64,000 bases of DNA from PKWO01 sp036384915. GTDB lineage: Bacteria; Pseudomonadota; Gammaproteobacteria; Burkholderiales; Burkholderiaceae_D. Within the stretch, counting starts at the first letter, position 1, and each line of letters opens with the position of its first letter. The stretch lies in contig DASVLJ010000027.1 of assembly GCA_036384915.1 (NCBI GenBank), positions 124,001 through 188,000 of the forward strand, given 5' to 3'. Below the pieces are notes generated by a model. The model had not been told where the DNA came from. It ran no database searches and was given only the letters and a program-made list of their open reading frames with translations. A program made the translations under genes and the position numbers. Shown in pieces: positions 1-8,900 of the stretch.

Positions 1-208
1 TTTGCCGATCCTCCATGTTTTAAGGAGCAGCCGTTTACTGCCAGCAAAGGATGCGTTCACGCATTCGGCAGCCTCAAGGAACTTCGACAGCGATGCGCCT
101 TCAAATTTGCAAGTTGCAAGGCAATACCTCGTCGATTGGCAATGCATGCCATGTCGGCACGGCAATACGCCTTGTTAATGACAGATTCAACCGGCGAAGG
201 AGGCCATC

Positions 209-535
209 ATGTTGCGACAAAGCGAAATCAAGCGAAAACTCATCGGTATCGAACATGAGATCGATCAAGTGGCAAGGAGCTGCGCAGCAGATGAAAAGCT
301 GCCGCAGAAGCTGAAAGAATGCGTTACCGAATGGAAGCAGCATACGGACAAGGCCATGTCCGACTTTGATTCAAACGATAGCAAGCAGATTGTCGAATGC
401 GTCAATGACCTTGAACAAATCGGCCATCGTGCGGAGATGGCGCTGCAAGATGCTGCCGGGGTCGATGAAAAGATGCGCGATGCCCTGCTGCATGCGCAGG
501 GTGAGCTGTTCAAGCTGAAAAAGAAGCTGCACTGA
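209..535 (+). CDS. small conserved-type protein of unknown function
   Basis: The 108-residue product is charged, rich in Lys, Glu and Asp, and predicted to be almost entirely helical, with no signal peptide or membrane segment, so it is probably cytoplasmic and may form a coiled coil or helical bundle. I do not recognise a family. The start ATG is preceded by an AAGGAGG-like stretch (gcgaaggaggccatcATG), a strong ribosome binding site, which supports a real gene. It is the first complete gene of the window and converges on the flavoprotein gene that follows on the other strand, with only 20 bases between the two stops. Function unknown. Confidence 0.7.
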   Translation: MLRQSEIKRKLIGIEHEIDQVARSCAADEKLPQKLKECVTEWKQHTDKAMSDFDSNDSKQIVECVNDLEQIGHRAEMALQDAAGVDEKMRDALLHAQGELFKLKKKLH

Positions 536-555
536 TAGCGCCGCTTCTATCCTCT

Positions 556-1806
556 TCAAACGAAATCGCGGCCCGGCGCAAACGGCGCCATGTCTATCCT
601 GGGCTGCGCGCCCGTCATCTGTGCCGTGAGTAATTCCCCGGTTGCCGGTCCGAGCGTGAAGCCTTGATGCCCATGGCCGAAGGCGCACCATAATCCTGGT
701 GTGTCGGGCACGGCGCCGATCACGGGTTTCATGTCCGGCATGCAGGGGCGGGCGCCGACCCAGGGTTGTGCTTCGACACGCTCGCCGAGAGGGAAATCCC
801 GGCGCGCCACTTTCTCCGCCTGCTCCAGCTGGTTCGGCGTCATGCGCGCGCCGACCAGGGCCAGTTCGGCGCCTGTGGTCAGGCGCAAGCCGTCTTTCAT
901 GGGGCAGATGACGAAGCCGCTTTCGCTGTCTATCATCCAGTGGTTCAGCGCGCGGCCGGGCAGCGGCGCATAGTGCATGTGATAGCCGCGCTTGAAGAAT
1001 AGCGGCGGGGTGTAGCCGAAGCGGCGCGTGAGCATCACGCTCCATGGACCCAGCGCGACGACGACTTCTCTGGCGCTGATCGTATCGTCTTCTGCTGTCT
1101 GCACTTGCCATTCTTCCGCGTTGATGCGTTGCAGGCTCATGGCGTCGCCGAAGCGGAACACGCCGCCACGTTCGGTGAAGAGCTTGGCATAGGCTTGCAC
1201 CAGGTCGCCCGGGCTCTTGATTGAAATGGGATCTGTCCAGTGCACTGCGCCGATGAAGCTGTCGCTGATGGCCGGCTCTTCCTGTTTCAATGCGGCGCGG
1301 TCGAGCTTGCGGTGGCTGACGCCGAGCTTTACGCGCGCGTCGGCCGTGGTATAGGTTTCGTGCAATTCGGCTTCGGTGCGGTGCAGGGTGAGGTAGCCCT
1401 GGGCGCCGATCAGCGCTTCGGCTTTCGCGTCGCGGATCAGTTGCGTGTGCGTTTCGAGCGAGAGCGCGATGATGGATGCGTAGGCGCGTGAAATCGCGGC
1501 GAAGGCCGGGCCGGCCGAGTTGCGGTAATAGGCATAGAGCGGGCCGGCCATGCGTGCCAGCGCGCCGAAGTGGTAACGCACGTCGAGGCGGGTGTTGGTG
1601 GCGGCGCCGGCCAGGAAAGACAGCTTGCGCGGGAGTTCGTAGGGTTCGGTGGCTTCGCGCTGGATCAGGCCGGCATTGCCGTAGGAGGTTTCTCGGCCCG
1701 GTTCACGCCGGTCTATCAGGGCTACCGCTTTGCCTTTGGCTTGCAGGTGCAATGCGCAAGACACGCCTATCATGCCTGCGCCGAGTACTGCCACGTCGTA
1801 TTTCAT
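556..1806 (-). CDS. FAD-dependent D-amino-acid dehydrogenase-like oxidoreductase (DadA family)
   Basis: The 416-residue protein belongs to the DAO/DadA flavoprotein family, which oxidises the alpha-amino group of D-amino acids or related amines and passes electrons to the respiratory chain. The N terminus carries the Rossmann dinucleotide-binding motif GAGMIG at residues 9-14, and the C-terminal quarter has the typical GARPCMPDMKPVIG and GHGHQGFTLGPATG segments that contact FAD and substrate. The start at 1806 (MKYDVAVLGAG) puts the FAD motif at its usual distance from the N terminus. A start eight codons upstream is possible but adds nothing conserved. The gene stands alone, with no alanine racemase or other catabolic partner beside it, so the substrate cannot be named. 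Confidence 0.8.
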   Translation of the reverse strand: MKYDVAVLGAGMIGVSCALHLQAKGKAVALIDRREPGRETSYGNAGLIQREATEPYELPRKLSFLAGAATNTRLDVRYHFGALARMAGPLYAYYRNSAGPAFAAISRAYASIIALSLETHTQLIRDAKAEALIGAQGYLTLHRTEAELHETYTTADARVKLGVSHRKLDRAALKQEEPAISDSFIGAVHWTDPISIKSPGDLVQAYAKLFTERGGVFRFGDAMSLQRINAEEWQVQTAEDDTISAREVVVALGPWSVMLTRRFGYTPPLFFKRGYHMHYAPLPGRALNHWMIDSESGFVICPMKDGLRLTTGAELALVGARMTPNQLEQAEKVARRDFPLGERVEAQPWVGARPCMPDMKPVIGAVPDTPGLWCAFGHGHQGFTLGPATGELLTAQMTGAQPRIDMAPFAPGRDFV

Positions 1807-2111
1807 TGTCGCTTTACGAAAATCGTCCAAAGCGACAGTATTCCATTATTTCGCTGTTCCCGCTTTCTCGGCGGGCTTGTAAGCTGCAGCCGTCAGCTCC
1901 AACGATGCCGCAAGCGGCAAGAACGGAAGGCGCGTGCGGCGCGCAGGAGTTCGCGCTGGCTCCAAAGCGGTGGGCGCGAGAGGACGGCGGCGCGGTTCTT
2001 CAATGGCGCCGCGTTATGCCAGGGGCGGTGGCGCGTGACATGGCCGCTGCTCGCCAAGCTGTCGGAACGGGAAGCGCTGCAGGAATGCATGAGGCGGGAG
2101 GAAACGGTGTT

Positions 2112-2546
2112 TCAGAAACGCGGCACGCCCAGTGCGCGGCCGTTGCCCCAGTGGTGCATCGCGGCGCACAGGAAAGCCAGGCCATCCCTGGAAGGCTCGC
2201 CGTAGCCGCGGCTGCCCAGCTTGTAGACCGAGCCGTTGACCGTTTTGGCTACGCCGCGCGCGAGGTCGATTTTGGCGAGGGGCGAGGTGATGGTCGGGTG
2301 CTTCCGGCTTGTGCTGTCGCCGATCAGCATCACGCGGGTTGATTTGTTGGGCTTGTCGATGAAGGAGACCAGGCGCCAATTGTCGATTCCATCCTTTACG
2401 CCGACATAGTTGTCGACCGTGCCCACCAGCGCATCGATCTCGTTCGTGCGGGATAGGCGCAGTTCAGCCTGGGCGCGGTTGAGACGGATGATGTCGTCCA
2501 GCGATTGCGGCAGCAAACCGGCGGTATTGGCGAATTCTTGACTCAT
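2112..2546 (-). CDS. hypothetical protein, 144 residues
   Basis: I do not recognise this family. The protein starts MSQEFANTAGLLPQS, has a helical N-terminal third followed by a basic, beta-rich middle part and ends in a region with Gly, Trp and His residues (AMHHWGNGRALG). It has no signal peptide or membrane segment. The 305 bases between its stop and the next minus-strand gene (start 1806) hold nothing I can identify. The plus-strand hydrolase gene starts about 200 bases on the other side, so the two are divergent and share an intergenic promoter region. Confidence 0.55.
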   Translation of the reverse strand: MSQEFANTAGLLPQSLDDIIRLNRAQAELRLSRTNEIDALVGTVDNYVGVKDGIDNWRLVSFIDKPNKSTRVMLIGDSTSRKHPTITSPLAKIDLARGVAKTVNGSVYKLGSRGYGEPSRDGLAFLCAAMHHWGNGRALGVPRF

Positions 2547-2750
2547 GCTATTCCTTGATCCCTTGGTCCTTCGACCCCTTGCGATGCTTGAACGGGGGGT
2601 TACTGCATTACGGATGCGTTATCTTATTCCGGCCTGGGGCAGTTGTCTGTGAGTTATCCCGGATAGCTCTTGTGGAAAATTACCGATCTATCCATAAGGC
2701 AAGGTTTAAATTAATGATTTCATTTCTGTTTGGAAAATATGGGCGCCGAT

Positions 2751-3515
2751 ATGACGCATGAACCGGCTGCCTGCACTGTCGTACTCTTGCCCGGCATGGA
2801 CGGCACCGGCTTGCTATTTCAACCCTGGATTGCTGCGAAACCAGATGGATTCGATTTGCGCGTGATCGATTATCCCGTCGATGCGGCGCTGGGTTATCAG
2901 GAACTGTTGCCTCTGGTGCGGGTACGCCTACCGCAAGACCGGCCCTATATCTTGCTCGCAGAATCGTTTTCCGGGCCCTTGGGCTTGATGCTGGCGGCAG
3001 AGGCGCCGTCTGGTTTGGCGGGCTTGATCCTGTGCTGCACGTTCGCGAAGAATCCGCTGCCTTGGTTGGTATTTGCCAAGCCTCTCCTTGGAGGGACTGG
3101 ATTTCTCGTCTCGCCGGCCTTGCTGGCACGTCTTGGACATCGCGCCCTGTTCGGTCGTTTTGCCGACGCGCAGACCAAGGCGGCCTTGTCGGGAGCCTTG
3201 CGGCGTCTGCATCCGTCCGTATTGCAGGCGCGCATGCTTGCCGTGCTCGGCGCTGACGTCTCGGCACTGCTGCCACGTGTTTGCGTGCCCGCGCTGTATC
3301 TGTCGGCTGGTGAAGACCGGGTTGTACCGGCTTCGGCATTGCGGCGTCTTGTGGAGGCATTGCCACGGATGCGGATTTCGAGAATTGCCACGCCGCATAT
3401 GCTGCTGCAGACGGCGCCACAGGAGGCTTGGAAAGCAGTAGTGACGTTTCTGGATCACTGCCGCGCCAAGGACGACGTGGAGCCGCGCATGGAAGCTCGA
3501 ATTGATCGAGCGTGA
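2751..3515 (+). CDS. alpha/beta hydrolase
   Basis: The 254-residue protein has the alpha/beta-hydrolase fold: an oxyanion-loop segment LLPGMDGTG near residues 12-20, a nucleophile elbow AESFSG with the probable catalytic Ser at residue 72, an acidic residue in SAGEDRVVP, and a late His in TPHMLLQ, which would complete a Ser-Asp-His triad. It has no signal peptide, so it probably acts in the cytoplasm on an ester, thioester or similar bond; the substrate cannot be inferred. In-frame starts at TTG 2730, ATG 2739 and ATG 2751 are all possible. None has a good ribosome binding site. I chose 2751 because it puts the first beta strand at the usual distance from the N terminus. Confidence 0.75.
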   Translation: MTHEPAACTVVLLPGMDGTGLLFQPWIAAKPDGFDLRVIDYPVDAALGYQELLPLVRVRLPQDRPYILLAESFSGPLGLMLAAEAPSGLAGLILCCTFAKNPLPWLVFAKPLLGGTGFLVSPALLARLGHRALFGRFADAQTKAALSGALRRLHPSVLQARMLAVLGADVSALLPRVCVPALYLSAGEDRVVPASALRRLVEALPRMRISRIATPHMLLQTAPQEAWKAVVTFLDHCRAKDDVEPRMEARIDRA

Positions 3516-3542
3516 AATATGGTTGCGCCTATTTGGCGTTTC

Positions 3543-3851
3543 CTAGCGTTTCTCCGGCGCGATGCCTTCGATCGGCGCGGCAAAGATCAAATGCTGCGCC
3601 GGATCAACCGGCTTGTGCTTGGTCTTGGTGGTGGCGGGATAGGTCGCGAGGCAATTGCCGTTCTTGAGATTGTGTTGCGGCCGCACCGGCCTTGCGGTAA
3701 ATCCGCCACCGCAATTGGGGCAGACGTTGTGCAGCACGTCGTGCACGCAAGCGGAGCAAAACGTGCATTCAAAGCTGCAGATCATGGCCTTGTTTGAATC
3801 GGGCGGCAAGGCCTTGGCGCAGTGTTCGCAGATGGGGCGCAGTTCCAGCAT
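3543..3851 (-). CDS. DUF1272 zinc-ribbon-like small protein
   Basis: The 102-residue protein starts MLELRPICEHC and carries the cysteine-rich pattern of DUF1272: paired cysteines at CEHC, CSFECTFCSAC and CPNCGG, enough to bind one or two zinc ions. Family members are usually shorter (about 60-90 residues). Here a basic tail of about 40 residues follows the cysteine core. No biochemical role is established for the family. It lies 9 bases beyond the stop of... rather, immediately upstream of the efflux-pump stop side: the pump gene ends at the far side and its start is at 5117, so the pump is transcribed towards this gene and the two may be cotranscribed. Confidence 0.75.
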   Translation of the reverse strand: MLELRPICEHCAKALPPDSNKAMICSFECTFCSACVHDVLHNVCPNCGGGFTARPVRPQHNLKNGNCLATYPATTKTKHKPVDPAQHLIFAAPIEGIAPEKR

Positions 3852-3860
3852 GAATCAACC

Positions 3861-5117
3861 TTATTCCGTGACTTCGCTCTCGGTTTTGCCGTCGAGATGA
3901 AAGCGTTCGAGCAAGCCGAACGAGCGCGAGGTGCTCCACAAAGCAAATGCGGTCAGCGTCAAGCCAAGCTGACCGATGGCAAGCCAGAGTGCAGATTGCG
4001 ATAGCGCCGGCGCGATCATGGCCGAGATCAAGGCGCCAAGCATGGTCAGCACGAAGGATTGGCACGACGCCACCACCCCGCGGATATGCGGAAACAAGTC
4101 GAGCACAAGCAGCGTGGCGCCCGGTGCGACGATGGACATGCCGAAAGTGTAAAAGAACAGCGGCGCCACCGACCACGGCAGGGTGGGCGGAAAGAAGGCG
4201 TGATACAGCACGTTGACGCCGGCCGCGCCGATCAGGAACACAAAGCCGTAGACGACCTGGCGCGGAATCGGTATCTTGCCCGCGAGCCGGTTGGCCACCA
4301 GTGCGCCGCAAAAAATGCCGCCCACGGAAGGAATGAATTGCCAGGCGAATTGATCCGGCCCGAGATGCAAGTGTTCGGTCAGGAATACCGGCGCCGCCGC
4401 CACATAAAGGAAGAGGCCGCCGAAGTTGAACGCCACCGCGCCGGCCTTCAAGTGGAACAGCGGCGAGCGGAACACTTGCGTATAGCTGTGCCACAGGTGG
4501 CGCGGATTGAAGGGGTGGCGTTTCTCCGGCGGCAGTGTCTCCGGCAGGCGGCGATAGCAGTACCACAGCATCCAGATCGTGAATAGCATCAGGAACAGGA
4601 AGATCGAACGCCAGTCGCGGTACTTGACGATCCAGCCGCCCAGGATGGGCGCAATCGCCGGCGCAATCGAAAAGATCATCGTCACCAGCGACAGCAGCCG
4701 TGTCGCTTCCGCCCCTTCATAGCTGTCGCGGATGATGGCGCGCCCGATCACCGCGCCGGCGCCGGCTGAGGTGCCTTGCATGATGCGGAAGGCCCACAGA
4801 TATTCCACGCTATGCGCCGAGGCGCAGCCGAGCGAAGCCACGGCGAACACGATCAGGGAAATCAGCACCACGTTGCGCCGGCCGAAGGTGTCGGACAAGG
4901 CGCCATGCCACAGGATCATTGCGCCGAACGACAGCATGTAAGCCGTCAGTGTCTGTTGCACCTCGAGAAAGCTCGCGTGCAGCGTGGCTTCGATATTGGG
5001 GAAGGCGGGAAGATAGGTATCGACCGAGAACGGGCCTATCATGGCCAGGGCCGCCAGCATGAAAGCCAGCCATTTGCGGTCGATCTGGTGTGCGGGATTC
5101 GAAGTGGGGGGATTCAC
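3861..5117 (-). CDS. Bcr/CflA-family MFS drug efflux transporter
   Basis: The 418-residue protein is an inner-membrane major facilitator superfamily antiporter of the Bcr/CflA type, which exports drugs such as bicyclomycin or chloramphenicol, or sulfonamides, in exchange for protons. Twelve hydrophobic segments can be counted. The first contains the family signature around GPFSVDTYLPAFP. The loop between helices 2 and 3 carries DTFGRRNV, the MFS motif A, and helix 5 has the GGWIVKYRDWRSIF region typical of drug:proton antiporters. It is followed 9 bases later on the same strand by the DUF1272 gene. The actual substrate is not predictable. Confidence 0.85.
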   Translation of the reverse strand: MNPPTSNPAHQIDRKWLAFMLAALAMIGPFSVDTYLPAFPNIEATLHASFLEVQQTLTAYMLSFGAMILWHGALSDTFGRRNVVLISLIVFAVASLGCASAHSVEYLWAFRIMQGTSAGAGAVIGRAIIRDSYEGAEATRLLSLVTMIFSIAPAIAPILGGWIVKYRDWRSIFLFLMLFTIWMLWYCYRRLPETLPPEKRHPFNPRHLWHSYTQVFRSPLFHLKAGAVAFNFGGLFLYVAAAPVFLTEHLHLGPDQFAWQFIPSVGGIFCGALVANRLAGKIPIPRQVVYGFVFLIGAAGVNVLYHAFFPPTLPWSVAPLFFYTFGMSIVAPGATLLVLDLFPHIRGVVASCQSFVLTMLGALISAMIAPALSQSALWLAIGQLGLTLTAFALWSTSRSFGLLERFHLDGKTESEVTE

Positions 5118-5175
5118 ATACGAGATGTTACACGGAACGCGCTCGGCTCACAGGGAGTGAGTGACGAGGGTTCCG

Positions 5176-5401
5176 GTAGGTTGGGTTGAGCGCAGCGAAG
5201 CCCAACGATCCTGCATCAACATCTTCACTAAAGGTGTTGATGCGAACTGCCCATATTGGGCCTCACTTCGTTCAGTTGCGTTGGGTCGAGCATAGCGAAA
5301 CCAAGCGTGGCCCGGCCCAACATCGGACGGTGCGGCAAAAACCTTCCGTGGTCGCGCAAACGCAGGACCGTTGGGCTTCGCTGCGCTCAGCGCCAACCTA
5401 C
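5176..5401. repeat. inverted-repeat intergenic element, double copy
   Basis: The outer arms are 5176-5206 and 5370-5401. The second is nearly the reverse complement of the first: both contain GTAGGTTGG and end in GCGAAGCCCAAC. Inside lie further, more diverged arms (near 5252-5276 and 5278-5303), so this looks like two tandem copies of the element found singly at 15013, 21840 and 44819. The outer arm lies 11 bases past the gabD stop, so transcripts leaving gabD would fold here. Confidence 0.75.
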
Positions 5402-5412
5402 AGGGAGGAGGC

Positions 5413-6894
5413 TTAAATCCCGCCCATACAGAGATACTTCAACTCGAGATACTCATCCATGCCATAGACCGAACCTTCGCGGCCCAGGCCCGATTGCTTG
5501 ACGCCGCCGAACGGCGCCACTTCATTCGAGATCAGGCCGGTGTTGATGCCCACCATGCCGTATTCGAGCTTTTCCGCGACACGCCAGACGCGGCCGATGT
5601 CGCGCGAATAGAAATAGCTGGCCAAACCGAAGTCGGTGTTGTTGGCGGCGGCAACTGCTTCTTCCTCGGTCTTGAACTTGACGATGGCTGCGACCGGGCC
5701 GAAGGTTTCTTCGTTCATGATGATCATGTCGTCGGTCACGTTGGCCAGAACGGTCGGCTCGTAGAACAAGCCGCCCAGGCTGCTGCGCTTGCCGCCGGCC
5801 ACCAGTTTGGCGCCCTTGGAGGTGGCATCGCCGACGTGCTGCTCGACCTTCTTCACGGCCGCTTCCTCGATCAGCGGGCCCTGCATCACGCCTTCATCGA
5901 AGCCGCTGCCGACCTTGATCTTGCCCGTGCGCGCAGCCAGCTTTTCGACGAAGGCGTCGTGAATCGATTCGTGCACGTAAAAGCGGTTGGTACAGACGCA
6001 AGTCTGGCCGGCGTTACGGTATTTCGATTGCACGGCGCCGTCCACGGCGGCGTCGAGATCGGCATCGTCGAATACGATGAAGGGCGCATGGCCGCCGAGT
6101 TCAAGAGCGAGCTTTTTCACCGTCGGCGCGCATTGCTGCATCAGGATGCGGCCCACCGGCGTGGAACCGGTGAAGGACAGATGACGCACCACTGGGCTGG
6201 AGCACAGCAGCTTGCCGACCTCGATCGATTTGTCGCTGTCGGCGGTGATGACGTTCATCACGCCGGGCGGCAAGCCGGCGCGCTCGGCCAGTTCTGCCAT
6301 GGCCAGGGCGGACAAGGGCGTTTGCTCAGCCGGCTTGATCACAATGGTGCAGCCCGCCGCAATCGCCGGCGCCACCTTGCGCGTGATCATGGCAATAGGG
6401 AAATTCCACGGCGTAATCGAGGCGCACACGCCGATGGGCTGCTTCAGCACCACCATGCGCTTGTCGGTCCAGGTCGATGCCATCACGTCGCCCGAGACGC
6501 GCTTGGCTTCTTCGCCGAACCATTCGATGAAGCTGGCGCCGTAGGCGACTTCGCCCTTGGCTTCGGCCAAGGGCTTGCCCTGCTCGGCCGTCATCAGCGT
6601 GGCGAGATCGTCGGTGTGCGCGATCATCAGTTCGAACCACTTGCGCATTACGGCAGCGCGTTCCTTGCCGGTCTTGGCGGCCCAGGCGGGGAAGGCCTTG
6701 GCGGCGGCATCGATAGCGGCTTGGGTTTCCTGCGTGCCGAGGTTGGGCACGCTGCCGATGAATTCGCCGTTGGCCGGATTGTGTACCTTGAAGCTCGAAG
6801 AGCCGCCGACCCACTTGCCGCCGATGAAGGCTTGATCGCGCAACAGGGCGCTGTCTTTAAGTGGTGGCAGGGCGGTTTTGCTGGCTTGCGACAT
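5413..6894 (-). CDS. gabD: NAD(P)-dependent succinate-semialdehyde dehydrogenase
   Basis: The 493-residue protein is an aldehyde dehydrogenase that oxidises succinic semialdehyde to succinate, the last step of 4-aminobutyrate breakdown. The cofactor-binding segment TPWNFPIAM, the general-base region LELGGHAPF (Glu near residue 260) and the catalytic cysteine in NAGQTCVCTNR (near residue 298) are all present. The double Cys pattern in the active-site loop is typical of GabD. The start has a gene-proximal AGGAG (AGGAGACTTACCATG) ribosome binding site. No gabT aminotransferase or transporter lies next to it, so here it is a stand-alone gene. Identification as GabD rather than another semialdehyde dehydrogenase rests on overall sequence pattern. 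Confidence 0.88.
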   Translation of the reverse strand: MSQASKTALPPLKDSALLRDQAFIGGKWVGGSSSFKVHNPANGEFIGSVPNLGTQETQAAIDAAAKAFPAWAAKTGKERAAVMRKWFELMIAHTDDLATLMTAEQGKPLAEAKGEVAYGASFIEWFGEEAKRVSGDVMASTWTDKRMVVLKQPIGVCASITPWNFPIAMITRKVAPAIAAGCTIVIKPAEQTPLSALAMAELAERAGLPPGVMNVITADSDKSIEVGKLLCSSPVVRHLSFTGSTPVGRILMQQCAPTVKKLALELGGHAPFIVFDDADLDAAVDGAVQSKYRNAGQTCVCTNRFYVHESIHDAFVEKLAARTGKIKVGSGFDEGVMQGPLIEEAAVKKVEQHVGDATSKGAKLVAGGKRSSLGGLFYEPTVLANVTDDMIIMNEETFGPVAAIVKFKTEEEAVAAANNTDFGLASYFYSRDIGRVWRVAEKLEYGMVGINTGLISNEVAPFGGVKQSGLGREGSVYGMDEYLELKYLCMGGI

Positions 6895-6968
6895 GGTAAG
6901 TCTCCTGTGCTGATCACATGAGACTAGGATAGCCTATTTCACCATAACTGGTATGGTGTCCTGGCGAT

Positions 6969-8216
6969 TTAATTCTCTGTCTTTGGTGCCACTTCGCCGG
7001 GGGTCTTTGGTACCGCTTGGGGTATCGCCTCTGCGCGGCGATTGAAACCGGCCACCATGTCGAAGCGGAACAGGCGGCATTCGAGCGCGCCGTTGAAGAA
7101 TGGCGTCTTGCGCGACTCTTTCAGGCGCAGCATCTTGGGCAAGCCGAGATCGGCCGTGAACAGATAGACCGACCAGCCGGCAAAGCGTTGCTTCAAGGTG
7201 CTGCTGAATTCGCTGAAGAAAGACTTGGCCAGTTCATCGGATTCCAGTGCCGAATCGCCGCGCACGCCGATACGCTCGCCGTAGGGCGGATTGGTCAGCA
7301 TGATGCCGCTGCTCGCAGGCGCTTGCACCTGCTGCGCCTCGATCTGCTTCAATGGCACTTCAAAGGGAATGCCGGCCTTGTTCAAATTGTTGCGCGTCAT
7401 TACCACCATATCGCCCGAAATATCGCTGCCGAATATCGTCGGTTCGGTCGGAATCGGATTGGGCTTGACGCTGCCTTTGATCTCGCGCCAAGCCTCGGCA
7501 TCGAAGTCGTGGAATTTTTCGAACGCGAAATCGCGCCGCGCGCCCGGTGGAATGCCGGCCACCATCTGCGCCGCTTCGGCGAGGATGGTGCCGGAACCGC
7601 ACATCGGGTCGAACAACACCATACCCGGCTTCCAGCCCGACACGCGCAGCAGGCCTGCGGCCAGGTTCTCGCGCAAGGGCGCGTCGCCGGTTTCCAGGCG
7701 CCAGCCGCGCTTGAACAAGGCTTCGCCGGACGTGTCGAGATAGATGGTGCAGGTGCGCGCATCGAGGAAGGCGGCGATGCGCATGTCGGGCGTGCGCGTA
7801 TCGACCGAAGGCCGGCGATTGAATTGCTCGCGGAACCGGTCGCAGATCGCATCCTTGATCTTGAGCGTGGTGAATTCCAGGCTGCGCAGGGGCGATTTGA
7901 TCGCGGTCACGTCGATGCGTATGGTGCGGTCGACGGCGAACCAGTCTTCCCAGGGCTGTGCCAGCACCAGGTCGTAGACGTCGTTTTCGTTGACGTAGCC
8001 GGCGTGCGCGATGCGCAGCAGCACACGCGAAGCGATACGCGAATGCAGGTTGATGCGGTAGGCATCGTGCAGGTGGCCCGAGCAATGCACGCCGCCCGGC
8101 ACCTGGTTGTGCACTTTGAGCGTGGTGGAGAGTTGTGCGATTTCGCCCAGCTCTTCAGCCAGCGCAGCTTCGAGGCCGCGCGGGCAGGGGCAGAAATAGG
8201 AATATGGTTTGATCAT
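6969..8216 (-). CDS. THUMP-domain class I SAM-dependent RNA methyltransferase (COG0116, RlmL N-half type)
   Basis: The 415-residue protein combines an N-terminal THUMP RNA-binding domain (roughly residues 45-160) with a Rossmann-type N2-guanine methyltransferase domain. The AdoMet-binding loop DPMCGSGT and the catalytic NPPYGERIG motif are both visible. This matches the N-terminal half of E. coli RlmL/YcbY, which makes m2G2445 in 23S rRNA. The fused second methyltransferase (RlmK half) is absent. The exact target base is inferred from the family only. I chose the ATG at 8216 (MIKPYSYFCPCPRGLE) because it starts directly at the domain; the upstream in-frame extension crosses a hairpin and looks non-coding. 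Confidence 0.85.
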   Translation of the reverse strand: MIKPYSYFCPCPRGLEAALAEELGEIAQLSTTLKVHNQVPGGVHCSGHLHDAYRINLHSRIASRVLLRIAHAGYVNENDVYDLVLAQPWEDWFAVDRTIRIDVTAIKSPLRSLEFTTLKIKDAICDRFREQFNRRPSVDTRTPDMRIAAFLDARTCTIYLDTSGEALFKRGWRLETGDAPLRENLAAGLLRVSGWKPGMVLFDPMCGSGTILAEAAQMVAGIPPGARRDFAFEKFHDFDAEAWREIKGSVKPNPIPTEPTIFGSDISGDMVVMTRNNLNKAGIPFEVPLKQIEAQQVQAPASSGIMLTNPPYGERIGVRGDSALESDELAKSFFSEFSSTLKQRFAGWSVYLFTADLGLPKMLRLKESRKTPFFNGALECRLFRFDMVAGFNRRAEAIPQAVPKTPGEVAPKTEN

Positions 8217-8247
8217 GGGGTACCCTTTATCCGTTAAAGATGAAACT

Positions 8248-8272
8248 TCCCTCCCCCGCCCGCGGGAGAGGG
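8248..8272. terminator. CCCTC/GAGGG intergenic hairpin
   Basis: An 11-base stem with one mismatch (CCCTCCCCCGC paired with GCGGGAGAGGG) lies between the isomerase stop at 8282 and the methyltransferase start at 8216. There is no U-run, so it is at best a factor-dependent terminator or an RNA-stability hairpin. A related perfect hairpin occurs at 10624. Confidence 0.4.
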
Positions 8273-8281
8273 GAATAATAG

Positions 8282-8884
8282 TTATTTCGCAAACGCCCGC
8301 TCGACAAAGTCGAGCCTGTCCTGACCCCAGAACGACTCGCCATCGACCACGTACCAAGGTGAGCCGAACACGTTGGCTGCCATGGCCTGATCGGTAAACC
8401 TATCGTATTCCGCTTGCGCACTGGCCGTCTCGGCCGATTTGACCAAGGCCTTGCCGTCGAGATCGAGCGCGTTGCCTATGCCGGCCAGCGTATCCGCGTC
8501 CGCGATGTTTTTGTCTTCCGCCCACAGACCCTTCATCACGGCCCCTGCGACTTCAAGCGCCGTATTGGTTCCATGTGCCAGTTGCGCCGCGATGATGAAC
8601 CTGGCCGCCAGGTCCGGCGGCACGGGGAAAAACTTCGGCTGCAGGTTCAGCGGCAAACCGAGGAATTCGCTCCAGCGCTTCAGTTCCACCAGCCGGTAAG
8701 CCTGGCGCTGAGGCGCACGCTTGGCCAGCGGCAGCCCCCCGGATACGTTGAATACCTTGCCCAGGTCGCACGGTTTCATCTCGATCTGCACGCCATGCTT
8801 TTGCGCCAGTGCGACGAAACGGGCATGACCCAGATAAGCCCACGGCGAGTGTGGAGCAAAGAAGTATTCGCAGACTTTCGGCAT
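8282..8884 (-). CDS. 2-hydroxychromene-2-carboxylate isomerase-like DsbA-family protein
   Basis: The 200-residue protein has the thioredoxin/DsbA fold of the kappa-class GST-like HCCA isomerases. The N-terminal strand is followed by the active-site segment APHSPWAYLG, where Ser replaces the DsbA cysteine, as expected for glutathione-dependent isomerases. The C-terminal part contains the family signature VFGSPWYVVDGESFWGQDRL. In naphthalene degraders the family isomerises 2-hydroxychromene-2-carboxylate, but no aromatic-degradation genes are near, so the physiological substrate is unknown. It shares the minus-strand block with hemJ (16 bases between). Confidence 0.85.
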   Translation of the reverse strand: MPKVCEYFFAPHSPWAYLGHARFVALAQKHGVQIEMKPCDLGKVFNVSGGLPLAKRAPQRQAYRLVELKRWSEFLGLPLNLQPKFFPVPPDLAARFIIAAQLAHGTNTALEVAGAVMKGLWAEDKNIADADTLAGIGNALDLDGKALVKSAETASAQAEYDRFTDQAMAANVFGSPWYVVDGESFWGQDRLDFVERAFAK

Positions 8885-8900
8885 GACGGGCGGCCTTTGT